Positions 5,823-11,932 of a stretch of 14,571 bases of DNA are shown in pieces. The first letter of the stretch is position 1. Each line of letters begins with the position of its first letter. The translations under genes were made by a program, and so were the position numbers. The stretch is from Bacillota bacterium (GTDB lineage Bacteria > Bacillota_A > Clostridia > Lachnospirales > Bianqueaceae), in the NCBI GenBank assembly GCA_017420625.1, contig JAFOIR010000158.1, positions 1-14,571 on the forward strand, given 5' to 3'. The notes under the pieces are model-generated. The model saw nothing but the letters and a program-made list of their open reading frames with translations, was not told the origin of the DNA and made no database searches.

Positions 5823-6839
5823 TTGGCTGTTTTTTTATCTGTACTGTCAGTCATATGGCTGGTGCTGAAATGGATCCTCCTGATTGTAGCCGGAATCCTT
5901 GGTCTTGTAATTGTTATCCTTCTCATCGTACTGCTCATGCCGTTATCCTATCGAATTGAAGCAGACCGAAAGGAATTTCCCGATGCCTCTGAAGAAGAAA
6001 AAGAAAAACTGATTCTGAAAGGCACCCTGGATGCCCATGTCAGAGTTTACTGGTTTTTGCGGCTGATTCAGATCAAATTGGATTTTGCTGAGAAAAAGCT
6101 TTCCTGGTCGGCCAAGGTCGCCTGGAAGAAGCTGGCAGGATCGGAAGAAGAAACTTCAGAAGAGATTCCGGAAGAAACAGAAGAACTGACTGAACCGGAA
6201 CCGGAGAAGAAGGAAGAAGTTATTTCCAAACCTAAGCCGGAGAAGAAGAAAGAGATTGTTTCCAAACCTAAGCCGGAGAAACCGACAGCTGAGCCGGAAG
6301 CTGAACCGCCTGAAGAAGTGAATGGCCCGGCCAAAGTGGATCTGATTCTGGATCAAGTCGATCAGATCATTGACAAGCTTTCGGATATGCCGGAGAAGGT
6401 GGAAGAGACGATCGACAAAAAACTGGAACCGGTAATCGCGTTCTGGAACAAACTGGATCGGTTCAGTGATAAAGACAAAGCGCTGAAAGCAGTACTGAAA
6501 CTGGTTAAGCGTGAGATCACGCCGATTCTTCCCAAACGTGTCAAAGCAGATATCGACTGGGGAATCGGTGACCCTTACCTGACTTCGAAGATCGACGGTT
6601 ATCGGGTTATGCTGGCGGCTTTTCTTTTCCCAAAATACAACCGCCGACGTACATTTAATTCCTATCCGGATCTGATGAACAGGCGAATCGAGTTCTCGAT
6701 ATCGATGAGTGACTGGTTTTTGCTGGGAGGATTCATTCCTCCTATCATCGCCGCACTCTTGAATATACATATCTGGCATTTAATCAAATTTGTTAAGAAT
6801 CTCAAATCACAGGAGAAAGATCATGGCAAACAGAAATGA
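5823..6839 (+). CDS. YtfI-like DUF2953 membrane protein with a charged linker insert
   Basis: 338 residues from a TTG start, chosen because AAAGGAGGGG at 5809-5818 lies just upstream and no ATG fits. Residues about 3-42 form a long hydrophobic stretch (one or two membrane helices). Residues about 45-105 include the VRVYWFLRLIQIKLDF strand region common at the start of DUF2953 proteins. A Glu/Pro/Lys-rich insert (about 107-165) contains two 12-residue repeats (PEKKEEVISKPK and PEKKKEIVSKPK). The conserved core reappears near 245 as IDWGIGDPYLTSKIDGYRVM, which fits the GxGDPxxTG block of DUF2953. A C-terminal hydrophobic segment (about 300-325) may be another span. In Bacillus subtilis, ytfI directly precedes ytfJ, and here too the next gene is a YtfJ homologue, overlapping by 17 nt. 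B. subtilis YtfI lacks so large an insert. Molecular function is unknown. Confidence 0.85.
   Translation: MAVFLSVLSVIWLVLKWILLIVAGILGLVIVILLIVLLMPLSYRIEADRKEFPDASEEEKEKLILKGTLDAHVRVYWFLRLIQIKLDFAEKKLSWSAKVAWKKLAGSEEETSEEIPEETEELTEPEPEKKEEVISKPKPEKKKEIVSKPKPEKPTAEPEAEPPEEVNGPAKVDLILDQVDQIIDKLSDMPEKVEETIDKKLEPVIAFWNKLDRFSDKDKALKAVLKLVKREITPILPKRVKADIDWGIGDPYLTSKIDGYRVMLAAFLFPKYNRRRTFNSYPDLMNRRIEFSISMSDWFLLGGFIPPIIAALLNIHIWHLIKFVKNLKSQEKDHGKQK
6201..6272 (+). repeat. Two tandem 36-bp direct repeats inside the DUF2953 gene
   Basis: Units 6201-6236 and 6237-6272 agree at 32 of 36 positions and encode PEKKEEVISKPK and PEKKKEIVSKPK; a third unit begins (CCGGAGAAACC) and breaks off. Such in-frame units can expand or contract and probably only set linker length. 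Confidence 0.85.
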
Positions 6840-7218
6840 ATCCCTGAAAGACCTTCTGAATCATATGGAAGGATTCGTATCCACGAAAAGCGTCATCGGT
6901 GAGCCGATGAATCTGAACGGCATGGTGATCCTGCCGCTTCTGGATGTGTCTTTGGGTGCTGGCGCTGGAGCAAGAGACCGGGAAAAAGCCGGTGCGGTAG
7001 CCGGCGGTGTTTCGGCTAAGATGTCTCCCAGCGCTGTGCTGGTGATTAAAGACGGACAGGTCCGCATCGTGAATATCAAAAATCAGGATACGGTAACGAA
7101 GGCATTGGATATGGTTCCGGATATTCTGGACCGCATCAAACCTGCTCGTCGTGAGGAAGATGCCGTGATCATTGAAACTGTCAAATCAGCTGATTCTGAA
7201 GAGAAGAAATCCGAATGA
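6823..7218 (+). CDS. ytfJ: YtfJ/GerW family spore protein homologue
   Basis: 131 residues, the usual length. The family (Spore_YtfJ) is known from B. subtilis GerW, a forespore protein needed for normal L-alanine germination; homologues also occur outside spore formers. Motifs seen: LLNHMEGFVSTKSVIGEPMN at the N-terminus, VILPLLDVSLGAGAG, then a glycine/alanine-rich stretch AGAVAGGVSAKMSPSAVLVI and GQVRIVNIKNQ, with DMVPDILDRI as the closing helix. An earlier in-frame ATG exists at 6790, but AGGAGA at 6811-6816, 6 nt before 6823, and the typical family N-terminus favour 6823. It overlaps the DUF2953 gene by 17 nt and the deacylase start by 4 nt. No spore-specific promoter was recognised, so forespore expression is not shown. 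Confidence 0.92.
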   Translation: MANRNESLKDLLNHMEGFVSTKSVIGEPMNLNGMVILPLLDVSLGAGAGARDREKAGAVAGGVSAKMSPSAVLVIKDGQVRIVNIKNQDTVTKALDMVPDILDRIKPARREEDAVIIETVKSADSEEKKSE

Positions 7219-8810
7219 TCCACAAGATTATCAACGCAATGATCGTGGACGGAACCGGCGACAAGCCTTTTCTTGGCGGTCTGGAGATCAAAGAAGGCAA
7301 GATCAGTCGTGTCTTTCGCGGTCCTTCCCGTGATACCGGTGAGGATGTCATCGATGCGAAAGGCATGGTGCTTTGTCCCGGATTCATTGATATTCACCGT
7401 CACCATGATCTGGCTGCGTATTATGACCCTTCCTTCGGAGAGATTGAGATCGCACAGGGTATTACGACTGCTGTAGCGGGCAACTGCGGACTGGCACCTT
7501 TCCCGAACAGCGATCGGACGAAACAGGCACAGTTTGACTATATCGAACCTTGTCTGGGTCCGGTGCCGGATGAGCATCCGGTACATCTTCTTTCCGAATA
7601 TATGGATCTGCTGGAGAAGAAGGCTCTGCCTATCAATATAGCTTTTCTCGTAGGAGCCGGTGCCTGTGCAACTGCTGCCATGGGATATGAAGCAAGACCG
7701 TTCACGCAGGAAGAAAGGCAGCAGGCTGTTTCCTATGTATGTGATGCAATGGACCATGGTGCACTTGGCATGTCCTTTGGGATCATGTATTTGCCGGAAT
7801 GCTATCTGGCTCATGAAGATCTGGTAGCGCTGGCATCTGCCTGTGCCCGGTATGGCGGCGTAATTACCTGTCATATCCGTGGTGAAGGGGACAGCGTGGT
7901 GGATTCTGTGAGTGAGATCATCGGAATCTGTAAAGAAGCAGGTGCATCACTGAATATCAGCCACTTTAAGGCAACAGGACTGAGAAACTGGGGAATCCTG
8001 ATCGAACAGGCAATCGAGAAAATCGATAAGGCAAGAGAAGAAGGACAGAATGTTACCTGCGATGTTTATCCATATGCAGGCGGTGCTACGACAGCTATGA
8101 CGATCGTTCCTCCTTCTGTTATCGAGGGAAAACCTGTCAGCTTTCTGGGAACACCGGAAGGAATTGAAAAACTGAAAGAAGAGATCTATCTGCCTCAGCC
8201 GGGATGGGACAACATGGTGGAAAGTATCGGCTGGGAGAGGATCATGATCGGCAGCGTTACAAAAGAGAAAAACCGGAAATATGCCGGAAAGAATATCGCT
8301 GAATGTGCTGCCGAAGAGCATATGGATCCGTGTGAATGGTTTGGCAAACTGGCGGCGGAAGAAGAAGGTAAGGTCGGAATCATCCTGTTCAGCGTAAGTG
8401 AAAAGGATGTTGAACGGATCATCAAACTTCCCTATACGGCTATTATTTCGGACAGCCTGTACGGCGGAGGAGATAATCCGCATCCAAGACTTTATGGAGC
8501 ATTTCCCAAAATGATACGGGAATATGTTCAGGAGAAACGGCTGCTTAGCCTGGAAGAAGCCATCTGTAAGATGACTTCAATGCCGGCAAAAAGGATCGGA
8601 CTTTCGGACAGAGGTGTGATTGATGTTGGCTATGCTGCTGATCTCAATATCTTTGATCCGGAGAAAATCAGGGATAAAGCGACTTTCACTGATTCCAGAC
8701 AATTGTCTGAGGGCATTGCCTATACGTTGATCGGTGGACAGATCGCTGCAAAGGACAGCCGGCTTGCTTTATCCGGACGTTATGGACAGCTGCTTAGAAA
8801 GAAAAAGTGA
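7215..8810 (+). CDS. N-acyl-D-amino-acid deacylase (D-aminoacylase, amidohydrolase superfamily)
   Basis: 531 residues. The family hydrolyses N-acyl-D-amino acids to the free D-amino acid in the cytoplasm using active-site zinc. Visible: the N-terminal beta-sandwich part; PGFIDIHRHHD with H61 and H63 (HxH, middle residue Arg instead of the usual Thr or Ser); GNCG with C91, the cysteine ligand typical of this subgroup; CHIRGE with H220; NISHFKATG with H250; and ISDSLYG with D413 as the likely catalytic aspartate. The positions of C91, H220 and H250 fit the zinc site described for the Alcaligenes enzyme. The C-terminal GVIDVGYAADLNIFDPE returns to the beta-sandwich. The ATG overlaps the ytfJ stop (ATGA), so it is coupled. 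Substrate (acyl-D-Asp, -Glu or neutral) is not decided by sequence; release of D-amino acids from cell-wall or peptide products is a guess from context. Confidence 0.9.
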   Translation: MIHKIINAMIVDGTGDKPFLGGLEIKEGKISRVFRGPSRDTGEDVIDAKGMVLCPGFIDIHRHHDLAAYYDPSFGEIEIAQGITTAVAGNCGLAPFPNSDRTKQAQFDYIEPCLGPVPDEHPVHLLSEYMDLLEKKALPINIAFLVGAGACATAAMGYEARPFTQEERQQAVSYVCDAMDHGALGMSFGIMYLPECYLAHEDLVALASACARYGGVITCHIRGEGDSVVDSVSEIIGICKEAGASLNISHFKATGLRNWGILIEQAIEKIDKAREEGQNVTCDVYPYAGGATTAMTIVPPSVIEGKPVSFLGTPEGIEKLKEEIYLPQPGWDNMVESIGWERIMIGSVTKEKNRKYAGKNIAECAAEEHMDPCEWFGKLAAEEEGKVGIILFSVSEKDVERIIKLPYTAIISDSLYGGGDNPHPRLYGAFPKMIREYVQEKRLLSLEEAICKMTSMPAKRIGLSDRGVIDVGYAADLNIFDPEKIRDKATFTDSRQLSEGIAYTLIGGQIAAKDSRLALSGRYGQLLRKKK

Positions 8811-8820
8811 GGAGATCATT

Positions 8821-9888
8821 TTGCCGGAAAAAGTATTGATTGCAATGAGCGGCGGCGTTGATTCCAGCGTTGCCGCTCTTCTTTTAAAAGAACAGGGATA
8901 TGAATGCATGGGTGTGACCATGAAACTCTTCGACAACGAAGAGATCGGAGTCAGTCGTGAGAAGACATGCTGCTCTCTGGATGACGTAGAGGATGCTCGC
9001 AGTGTCGCCCGTCATCTCGGAATCCCATTTTACGTATTCAATTTTCGGGATGCTTTTGAGACCCAGGTGATTCGTCGTTTTGTTGAAGCTTATGAAAAGG
9101 GTCGGACACCCAATCCGTGTATCGAGTGCAATCGGTATCTGAAATTTGATGCTCTGTTTGAACGAGGAAGAGTTCTTGGGTACGACAAGATCGCGACCGG
9201 TCACTATGCGAGGATCGAAAAGAGCGGTGGACGATATCTTCTGAAAAAGGCTAAAGACGAGAGTAAAGATCAGACTTATATGCTGTACAAGCTTACGCAG
9301 GAACATCTTTCCCATGCGCTTTTTCCGCTGGGAGATTATGTTAAGGATGAGACCAGGCAGATCGCTGAGCAGCATGGGATGATCAATGCCAGGAAGCGGG
9401 ATTCACAGGATATCTGTTTTGTCCCGGATGGAGCGTATGCATCCTTTATTGAGAAGTATACAGGAAAGACTTACCCGGCCGGAGATTTTGTAAATACGGA
9501 AGGAAAGGTCCTGGGAAAACACCGCGGCGTCATCCGTTATACGATCGGACAGCGCAAAGGACTTGGTCTGGCACTGCCTGAACCAATGTATGTAAAAAAG
9601 CTGGATCTTGAGAATAATCAGGTGATCCTCTGCAGGGATGAAGAGCTGTATACGGATACAGTGACGGTGGAGGATATCAATCTGATCCCTTATGATCAGC
9701 TTCCGGGACAGGTGCGCTGTGAGGCAAAGATCCGCTATTCCCCTAAGGCATCTGCTGCTGTAGCTGAACAGGTAGGAAAGGATCGGATCATTCTTCATTT
9801 CGACATTCCTCAGCGCGCAGTGACGCCCGGACAAGCAGCCGTTCTCTATGACGGTGATCTGGTGCTGGGCGGCGGAACGATCGTTTGA
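8821..9888 (+). CDS. mnmA: tRNA-specific 2-thiouridylase MnmA
   Basis: 355 residues from a TTG start. The frame continues upstream to an ATG at 8734, but AGGAGA at 8810-8815 and the family N-terminus (VLIAMSGGVDSS) point to TTG at 8821. MnmA adenylates and then sulfurates U34 of tRNA Lys, Glu and Gln in the cytoplasm. SGGVDSS (10-16) is the PP-loop. TPNPCIECN holds the catalytic C100 (and C103). DSQDICFVPDG holds the persulfide C199. KHRGVIRYTIGQRKGLG (about 237-253) and the closing YDGDLVLGGGTIV are diagnostic. All catalytic residues are present. It lies 10 nt after the deacylase gene and ends the six-gene run at a strong terminator. The sulfur donor (a cysteine desulfurase), often next door in Bacillota, is not in this window. 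Confidence 0.97.
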   Translation: MPEKVLIAMSGGVDSSVAALLLKEQGYECMGVTMKLFDNEEIGVSREKTCCSLDDVEDARSVARHLGIPFYVFNFRDAFETQVIRRFVEAYEKGRTPNPCIECNRYLKFDALFERGRVLGYDKIATGHYARIEKSGGRYLLKKAKDESKDQTYMLYKLTQEHLSHALFPLGDYVKDETRQIAEQHGMINARKRDSQDICFVPDGAYASFIEKYTGKTYPAGDFVNTEGKVLGKHRGVIRYTIGQRKGLGLALPEPMYVKKLDLENNQVILCRDEELYTDTVTVEDINLIPYDQLPGQVRCEAKIRYSPKASAAVAEQVGKDRIILHFDIPQRAVTPGQAAVLYDGDLVLGGGTIV

Positions 9889-9927
9889 ATCGACAGGAAA
9901 AAAATAGCACAGAATTGGCAGAACGCT

Positions 9928-9958
9928 AACCGGCCTCCATCATGGAGGCCGGTTTTTT
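9928..9958 (+). terminator. Strong rho-independent terminator after mnmA
   Basis: AACCGGCCTCCA (9928-9939) pairs perfectly with TGGAGGCCGGTT (9943-9954), a GC-rich 12-bp stem with a 3-nt loop. A run of six T spans 9953-9958. It separates the six-gene operon from the dcw cluster. Confidence 0.97.
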
Positions 9959-9979
9959 GCGTAAAAACGAAAAAAATGC

Positions 9980-10008
9980 TTGCTAAGGGAGATGTTGTGT
10001 GGTAGAAT
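9980..10008 (+). promoter_or_regulatory. mraZ/dcw cluster promoter with extended -10
   Basis: TTGCTA (9980-9985), exact 17-bp spacer, TAGAAT (10003-10008) with TG at 10000-10001. Its position between the mnmA terminator and mraZ, and directly upstream of the MraZ-type repeats, makes it the likely main dcw promoter. Confidence 0.65.
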
Positions 10009-10017
10009 TGTGTCACA

Positions 10018-10051
10018 GTGGTTCCAAGTGGAGCGTTTTGGAGGCTTAGGG
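10018..10051 (+). promoter_or_regulatory. MraZ-type operator: four 10-bp-spaced G-rich repeats
   Basis: GTGG at 10018, GTGG at 10028, TTGG at 10038 and AGGG at 10048 recur exactly every 10 bp. MraZ of other bacteria is known to bind short GTGG/TGGG-type direct repeats at this period in its own promoter and repress the cluster. The array starts about 10 bp downstream of the -10, which suits autorepression. The last two units are poorer matches. Confidence 0.7.
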
Positions 10052-10067
10052 AAGGAGGTGACGTACA

Positions 10068-10517
10068 GTGTTCTTTGGTGAGTTTCATCACAGTTTAGAT
10101 GAAAAAGGGCGGATTATCATGCCTACAAAATACAGAAATCAGCTGGGTGAGACGTTTTTCATCACCATCGACCTGTGGGGGCAGGAAGAGGAAAAGTGCC
10201 TGTGCGTTTATCCTGAAAAGAGTTTCCGCGAACTGACCGGCAAGCTTCGTGCGATCGGCACCAGTGACGTGGAAAACCGTAAGCTCTATCGTAAGTTCTA
10301 TTCACACGTTCAGGATACGGCAACAGATAAACAAGGCCGTGTTATGATCGATCAGGAACTTCGGCGCCATGCCGGCTTAGAAAAAGACATTGTGCTGGCT
10401 GGACAGGACGACCACATAGAGATCTGGGACCGTGAAAAGTGGGAAGCTTATAATTCCGATGATGAGTTTTTCAAGTCGAGCAAGCTGGCTGAAGAGTTAA
10501 GAGCTAGTGGGATCTGA
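10068..10517 (+). CDS. mraZ: Transcriptional regulator MraZ
   Basis: 149 residues from a GTG start with AAGGAGGTG at 10052-10060 just upstream. MraZ forms a ring of AbrB-like domains and represses the dcw cluster through direct repeats in its own leader. Both swapped-hairpin halves are present, each with the DxxxR signature: DEKGR (D11-R15), followed by IIMP, and DKQGR (D87-R91). The N-terminus FFGEFHHSLDEKGRIIMPTK and the closing QDDHIEIWDREKWEAY are typical. First gene of the dcw cluster, with its own promoter and operator upstream and rsmH 22 nt downstream. Length and residues are normal. Confidence 0.97.
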   Translation: MFFGEFHHSLDEKGRIIMPTKYRNQLGETFFITIDLWGQEEEKCLCVYPEKSFRELTGKLRAIGTSDVENRKLYRKFYSHVQDTATDKQGRVMIDQELRRHAGLEKDIVLAGQDDHIEIWDREKWEAYNSDDEFFKSSKLAEELRASGI

Positions 10518-10539
10518 TTAAATCGAGGGTGAGAGCGAC

Positions 10540-11508
10540 ATGCAGTTCGTACATGTGCCCGTCTTGAAAAATGAAGCGATCGAAGGGCTTCACATTGATC
10601 CGTCAGGAACCTATGTAGATGGGACTTTTGGCGGAGGAGGTCATGCACGCGAGATCATCAGCCGATTAAACGGGGAAGGCTGCTTCGTGGGTATCGACCA
10701 GGATCAGGATGCTATCGAAAATGGCCGCACCATGCTGAGCATGATAAATAATACAAATTGCCAGCTGGTGCGGGAGAATTTTTCGAACATCCGGACAGTA
10801 CTCAAAAACTTGCATATTGAATCCGTCCATGGTATACTATTGGACATTGGAGTTTCGTCCCACCAACTGGATACTGGGGACCGCGGATTCTCGTATATGC
10901 AGGATGCAAAACTGGATATGCGGATGGATCAGCGTATGCCGATGACCGCCGCGGATATCATAGCGACATACCCGGAAGAGGAACTTCTCCGGGTTATTCG
11001 TGATTATGGAGAAGAAAAATGGGCGAAACGAATCGCTCAGTTTATAGTAAGTGAACGAAAAAAAGCGCCGATCGAGACGACTTCTGATCTGGTGGAAGTG
11101 ATTAAAAAAGCAATTCCACAGGGGGCGAGAAAAGACGGACCGCATCCAGCCAAGCGGACGTTTCAGGCTATCCGGATCGAGGTAAATGATGAACTCGGCG
11201 TACTCAAAAAAGCTATTCGGGAAAGTGTCAGTGTTCTGAAACCAGGCGGACGTTTGTGTATTATCACTTTCCATTCACTTGAAGACCGGATCGTGAAGCA
11301 GGCATTCAGGGAACTTGAGAATCCCTGTATCTGCCCGCCCTCAGCCCCGGTCTGTGTGTGCGGCAGAAAGCCGGTGATACGGATTCTGACCCGCAAACCG
11401 ATCGTTCCGTCAGAGGAAGAACTGGAGCAAAATCCGCGCGCCAGAAGCAGCAAGCTTCGCATAGCGGAAAAACTGCCTGAAAGCGGACTAATTAATTACT
11501 GGAAGTAG
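10540..11508 (+). CDS. rsmH: 16S rRNA (cytosine-1402-N4)-methyltransferase RsmH
   Basis: 322 residues, normal length. It methylates N4 of C1402 in the ribosomal decoding centre, using S-adenosylmethionine. It opens [15 protein letters not shown], then [15 protein letters not shown] (about 25-39) is the SAM-binding loop. [17 protein letters not shown] and LDMRMD (about 105-130) form the RsmH-specific region, [18 protein letters not shown] (about 205-225) and [18 protein letters not shown] (about 235-252) the second catalytic block. The cysteine-rich [16 protein letters not shown] near the C-terminus is common in Bacillota members. The ATG at 10540 follows GAGGGTGAG at 10525-10533. It sits between mraZ and ftsL as in most dcw clusters. 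Confidence 0.97.
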   Translation: MQFVHVPVLKNEAIEGLHIDPSGTYVDGTFGGGGHAREIISRLNGEGCFVGIDQDQDAIENGRTMLSMINNTNCQLVRENFSNIRTVLKNLHIESVHGILLDIGVSSHQLDTGDRGFSYMQDAKLDMRMDQRMPMTAADIIATYPEEELLRVIRDYGEEKWAKRIAQFIVSERKKAPIETTSDLVEVIKKAIPQGARKDGPHPAKRTFQAIRIEVNDELGVLKKAIRESVSVLKPGGRLCIITFHSLEDRIVKQAFRELENPCICPPSAPVCVCGRKPVIRILTRKPIVPSEEELEQNPRARSSKLRIAEKLPESGLINYWK

Positions 11509-11516
11509 GTTAAAAG

Positions 11517-11864
11517 ATGAGAAGCGGAAAAATAGGCTTCCTTCTGAGTGCTGGTTTGGTCCTGGCCGGTGCACTGATGGTCGTCATGATGTTTATCCAG
11601 GTCTATACCAAGAATAACGAGATCAACGAATTGAGGAATCAGGTAACAGCGGCGAGAGAGGCCAATCAGCTGGCTCAGCAGATCTCCTCGGATTCGATGA
11701 ATATGAATGAGCTCTATGTTTTTGCAACAACCACACTTGGAATGCAGGAAGCGACTGCTGCAACAACGATCAAGATCCGGATCAATTCTCAGAGCTATAC
11801 CACCAGCAATCTGCCGGTGGCAGAGGTGACCGGAACAAAAGTTACGTTCCATTGGTTCGATTGA
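11517..11864 (+). CDS. ftsL: FtsL-like cell-division protein
   Basis: 115 residues. A short basic cytoplasmic start (MRSGK), one membrane helix (about residues 7-28), then a heptad-like segment (KNNEINELRNQVTAAREANQ, about 32-51) fits the leucine-zipper region with which FtsL pairs with DivIC/FtsB and the division PBP. The outer C-terminal part (about 60-115) is Thr-rich and not clearly conserved. FtsL sequences diverge widely, so the call rests on topology and on the position between rsmH and the PBP gene. It starts 8 nt after the rsmH stop with only a weak ribosome site (TAGG), suggesting dependence on upstream translation. Confidence 0.8.
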   Translation: MRSGKIGFLLSAGLVLAGALMVVMMFIQVYTKNNEINELRNQVTAAREANQLAQQISSDSMNMNELYVFATTTLGMQEATAATTIKIRINSQSYTTSNLPVAEVTGTKVTFHWFD

Positions 11865-11872
11865 AACTATCA

Positions 11873-11900
11873 GGCTGGCTGGACTTTTGTCACGCCAGCC
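11873..11900 (+). other. Hairpin in the ftsL-PBP gap
   Basis: GGCTGGC (11873-11879) and GCCAGCC (11894-11900) form a perfect 7-bp GC-rich stem with a 14-nt loop. No T-run follows, so it is not a standard terminator. It starts 8 nt after the ftsL stop in a 68-bp gap, the longest gap within the dcw genes seen here. Confidence 0.5.
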
Positions 11901-11915
11901 GACTCTTTATATAAG
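11887..11915 (+). promoter_or_regulatory. Candidate internal promoter before the division PBP
   Basis: TTGTCA (11887-11892), 17-bp spacer, TATAAG (11910-11915): each hexamer has five of six consensus bases. The expected start would leave only about 12 nt of leader, beginning at the GGGAGAAG ribosome site, which is unusually short. The -35 overlaps the loop and right-arm side of the hairpin. Confidence 0.35.
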
Positions 11916-11932
11916 GATTTGGGAGAAGTACT

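Noticed and set aside
6068..6334. 88-codon - strand frame rich in Ser and Gly opposite the DUF2953 linker
   Set aside because: It is the reverse reading of the Glu/Pro/Lys repeat region; composition explains the open frame.
6790..6822. Upstream in-frame ATG for ytfJ adding 11 residues
   Set aside because: No ribosome site before it, atypical N-terminus for the family, and AGGAGA lies between it and the better ATG at 6823.
7083..7874. 263-codon open frame on the - strand spanning ytfJ and the deacylase gene
   Set aside because: It crosses two genes whose families are secure, and shows no motif of its own.
8734..8820. Upstream ATG extending mnmA by 29 residues into the deacylase gene
   Set aside because: MnmA proteins start just before the SGGVDSS loop, and AGGAGA at 8810-8815 serves the TTG at 8821.
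11873..11900. Rho-independent terminator after ftsL
   Set aside because: The stem is followed by GACTCTTTAT rather than a T-run, and terminating here would cut the division PBP from the dcw transcript.
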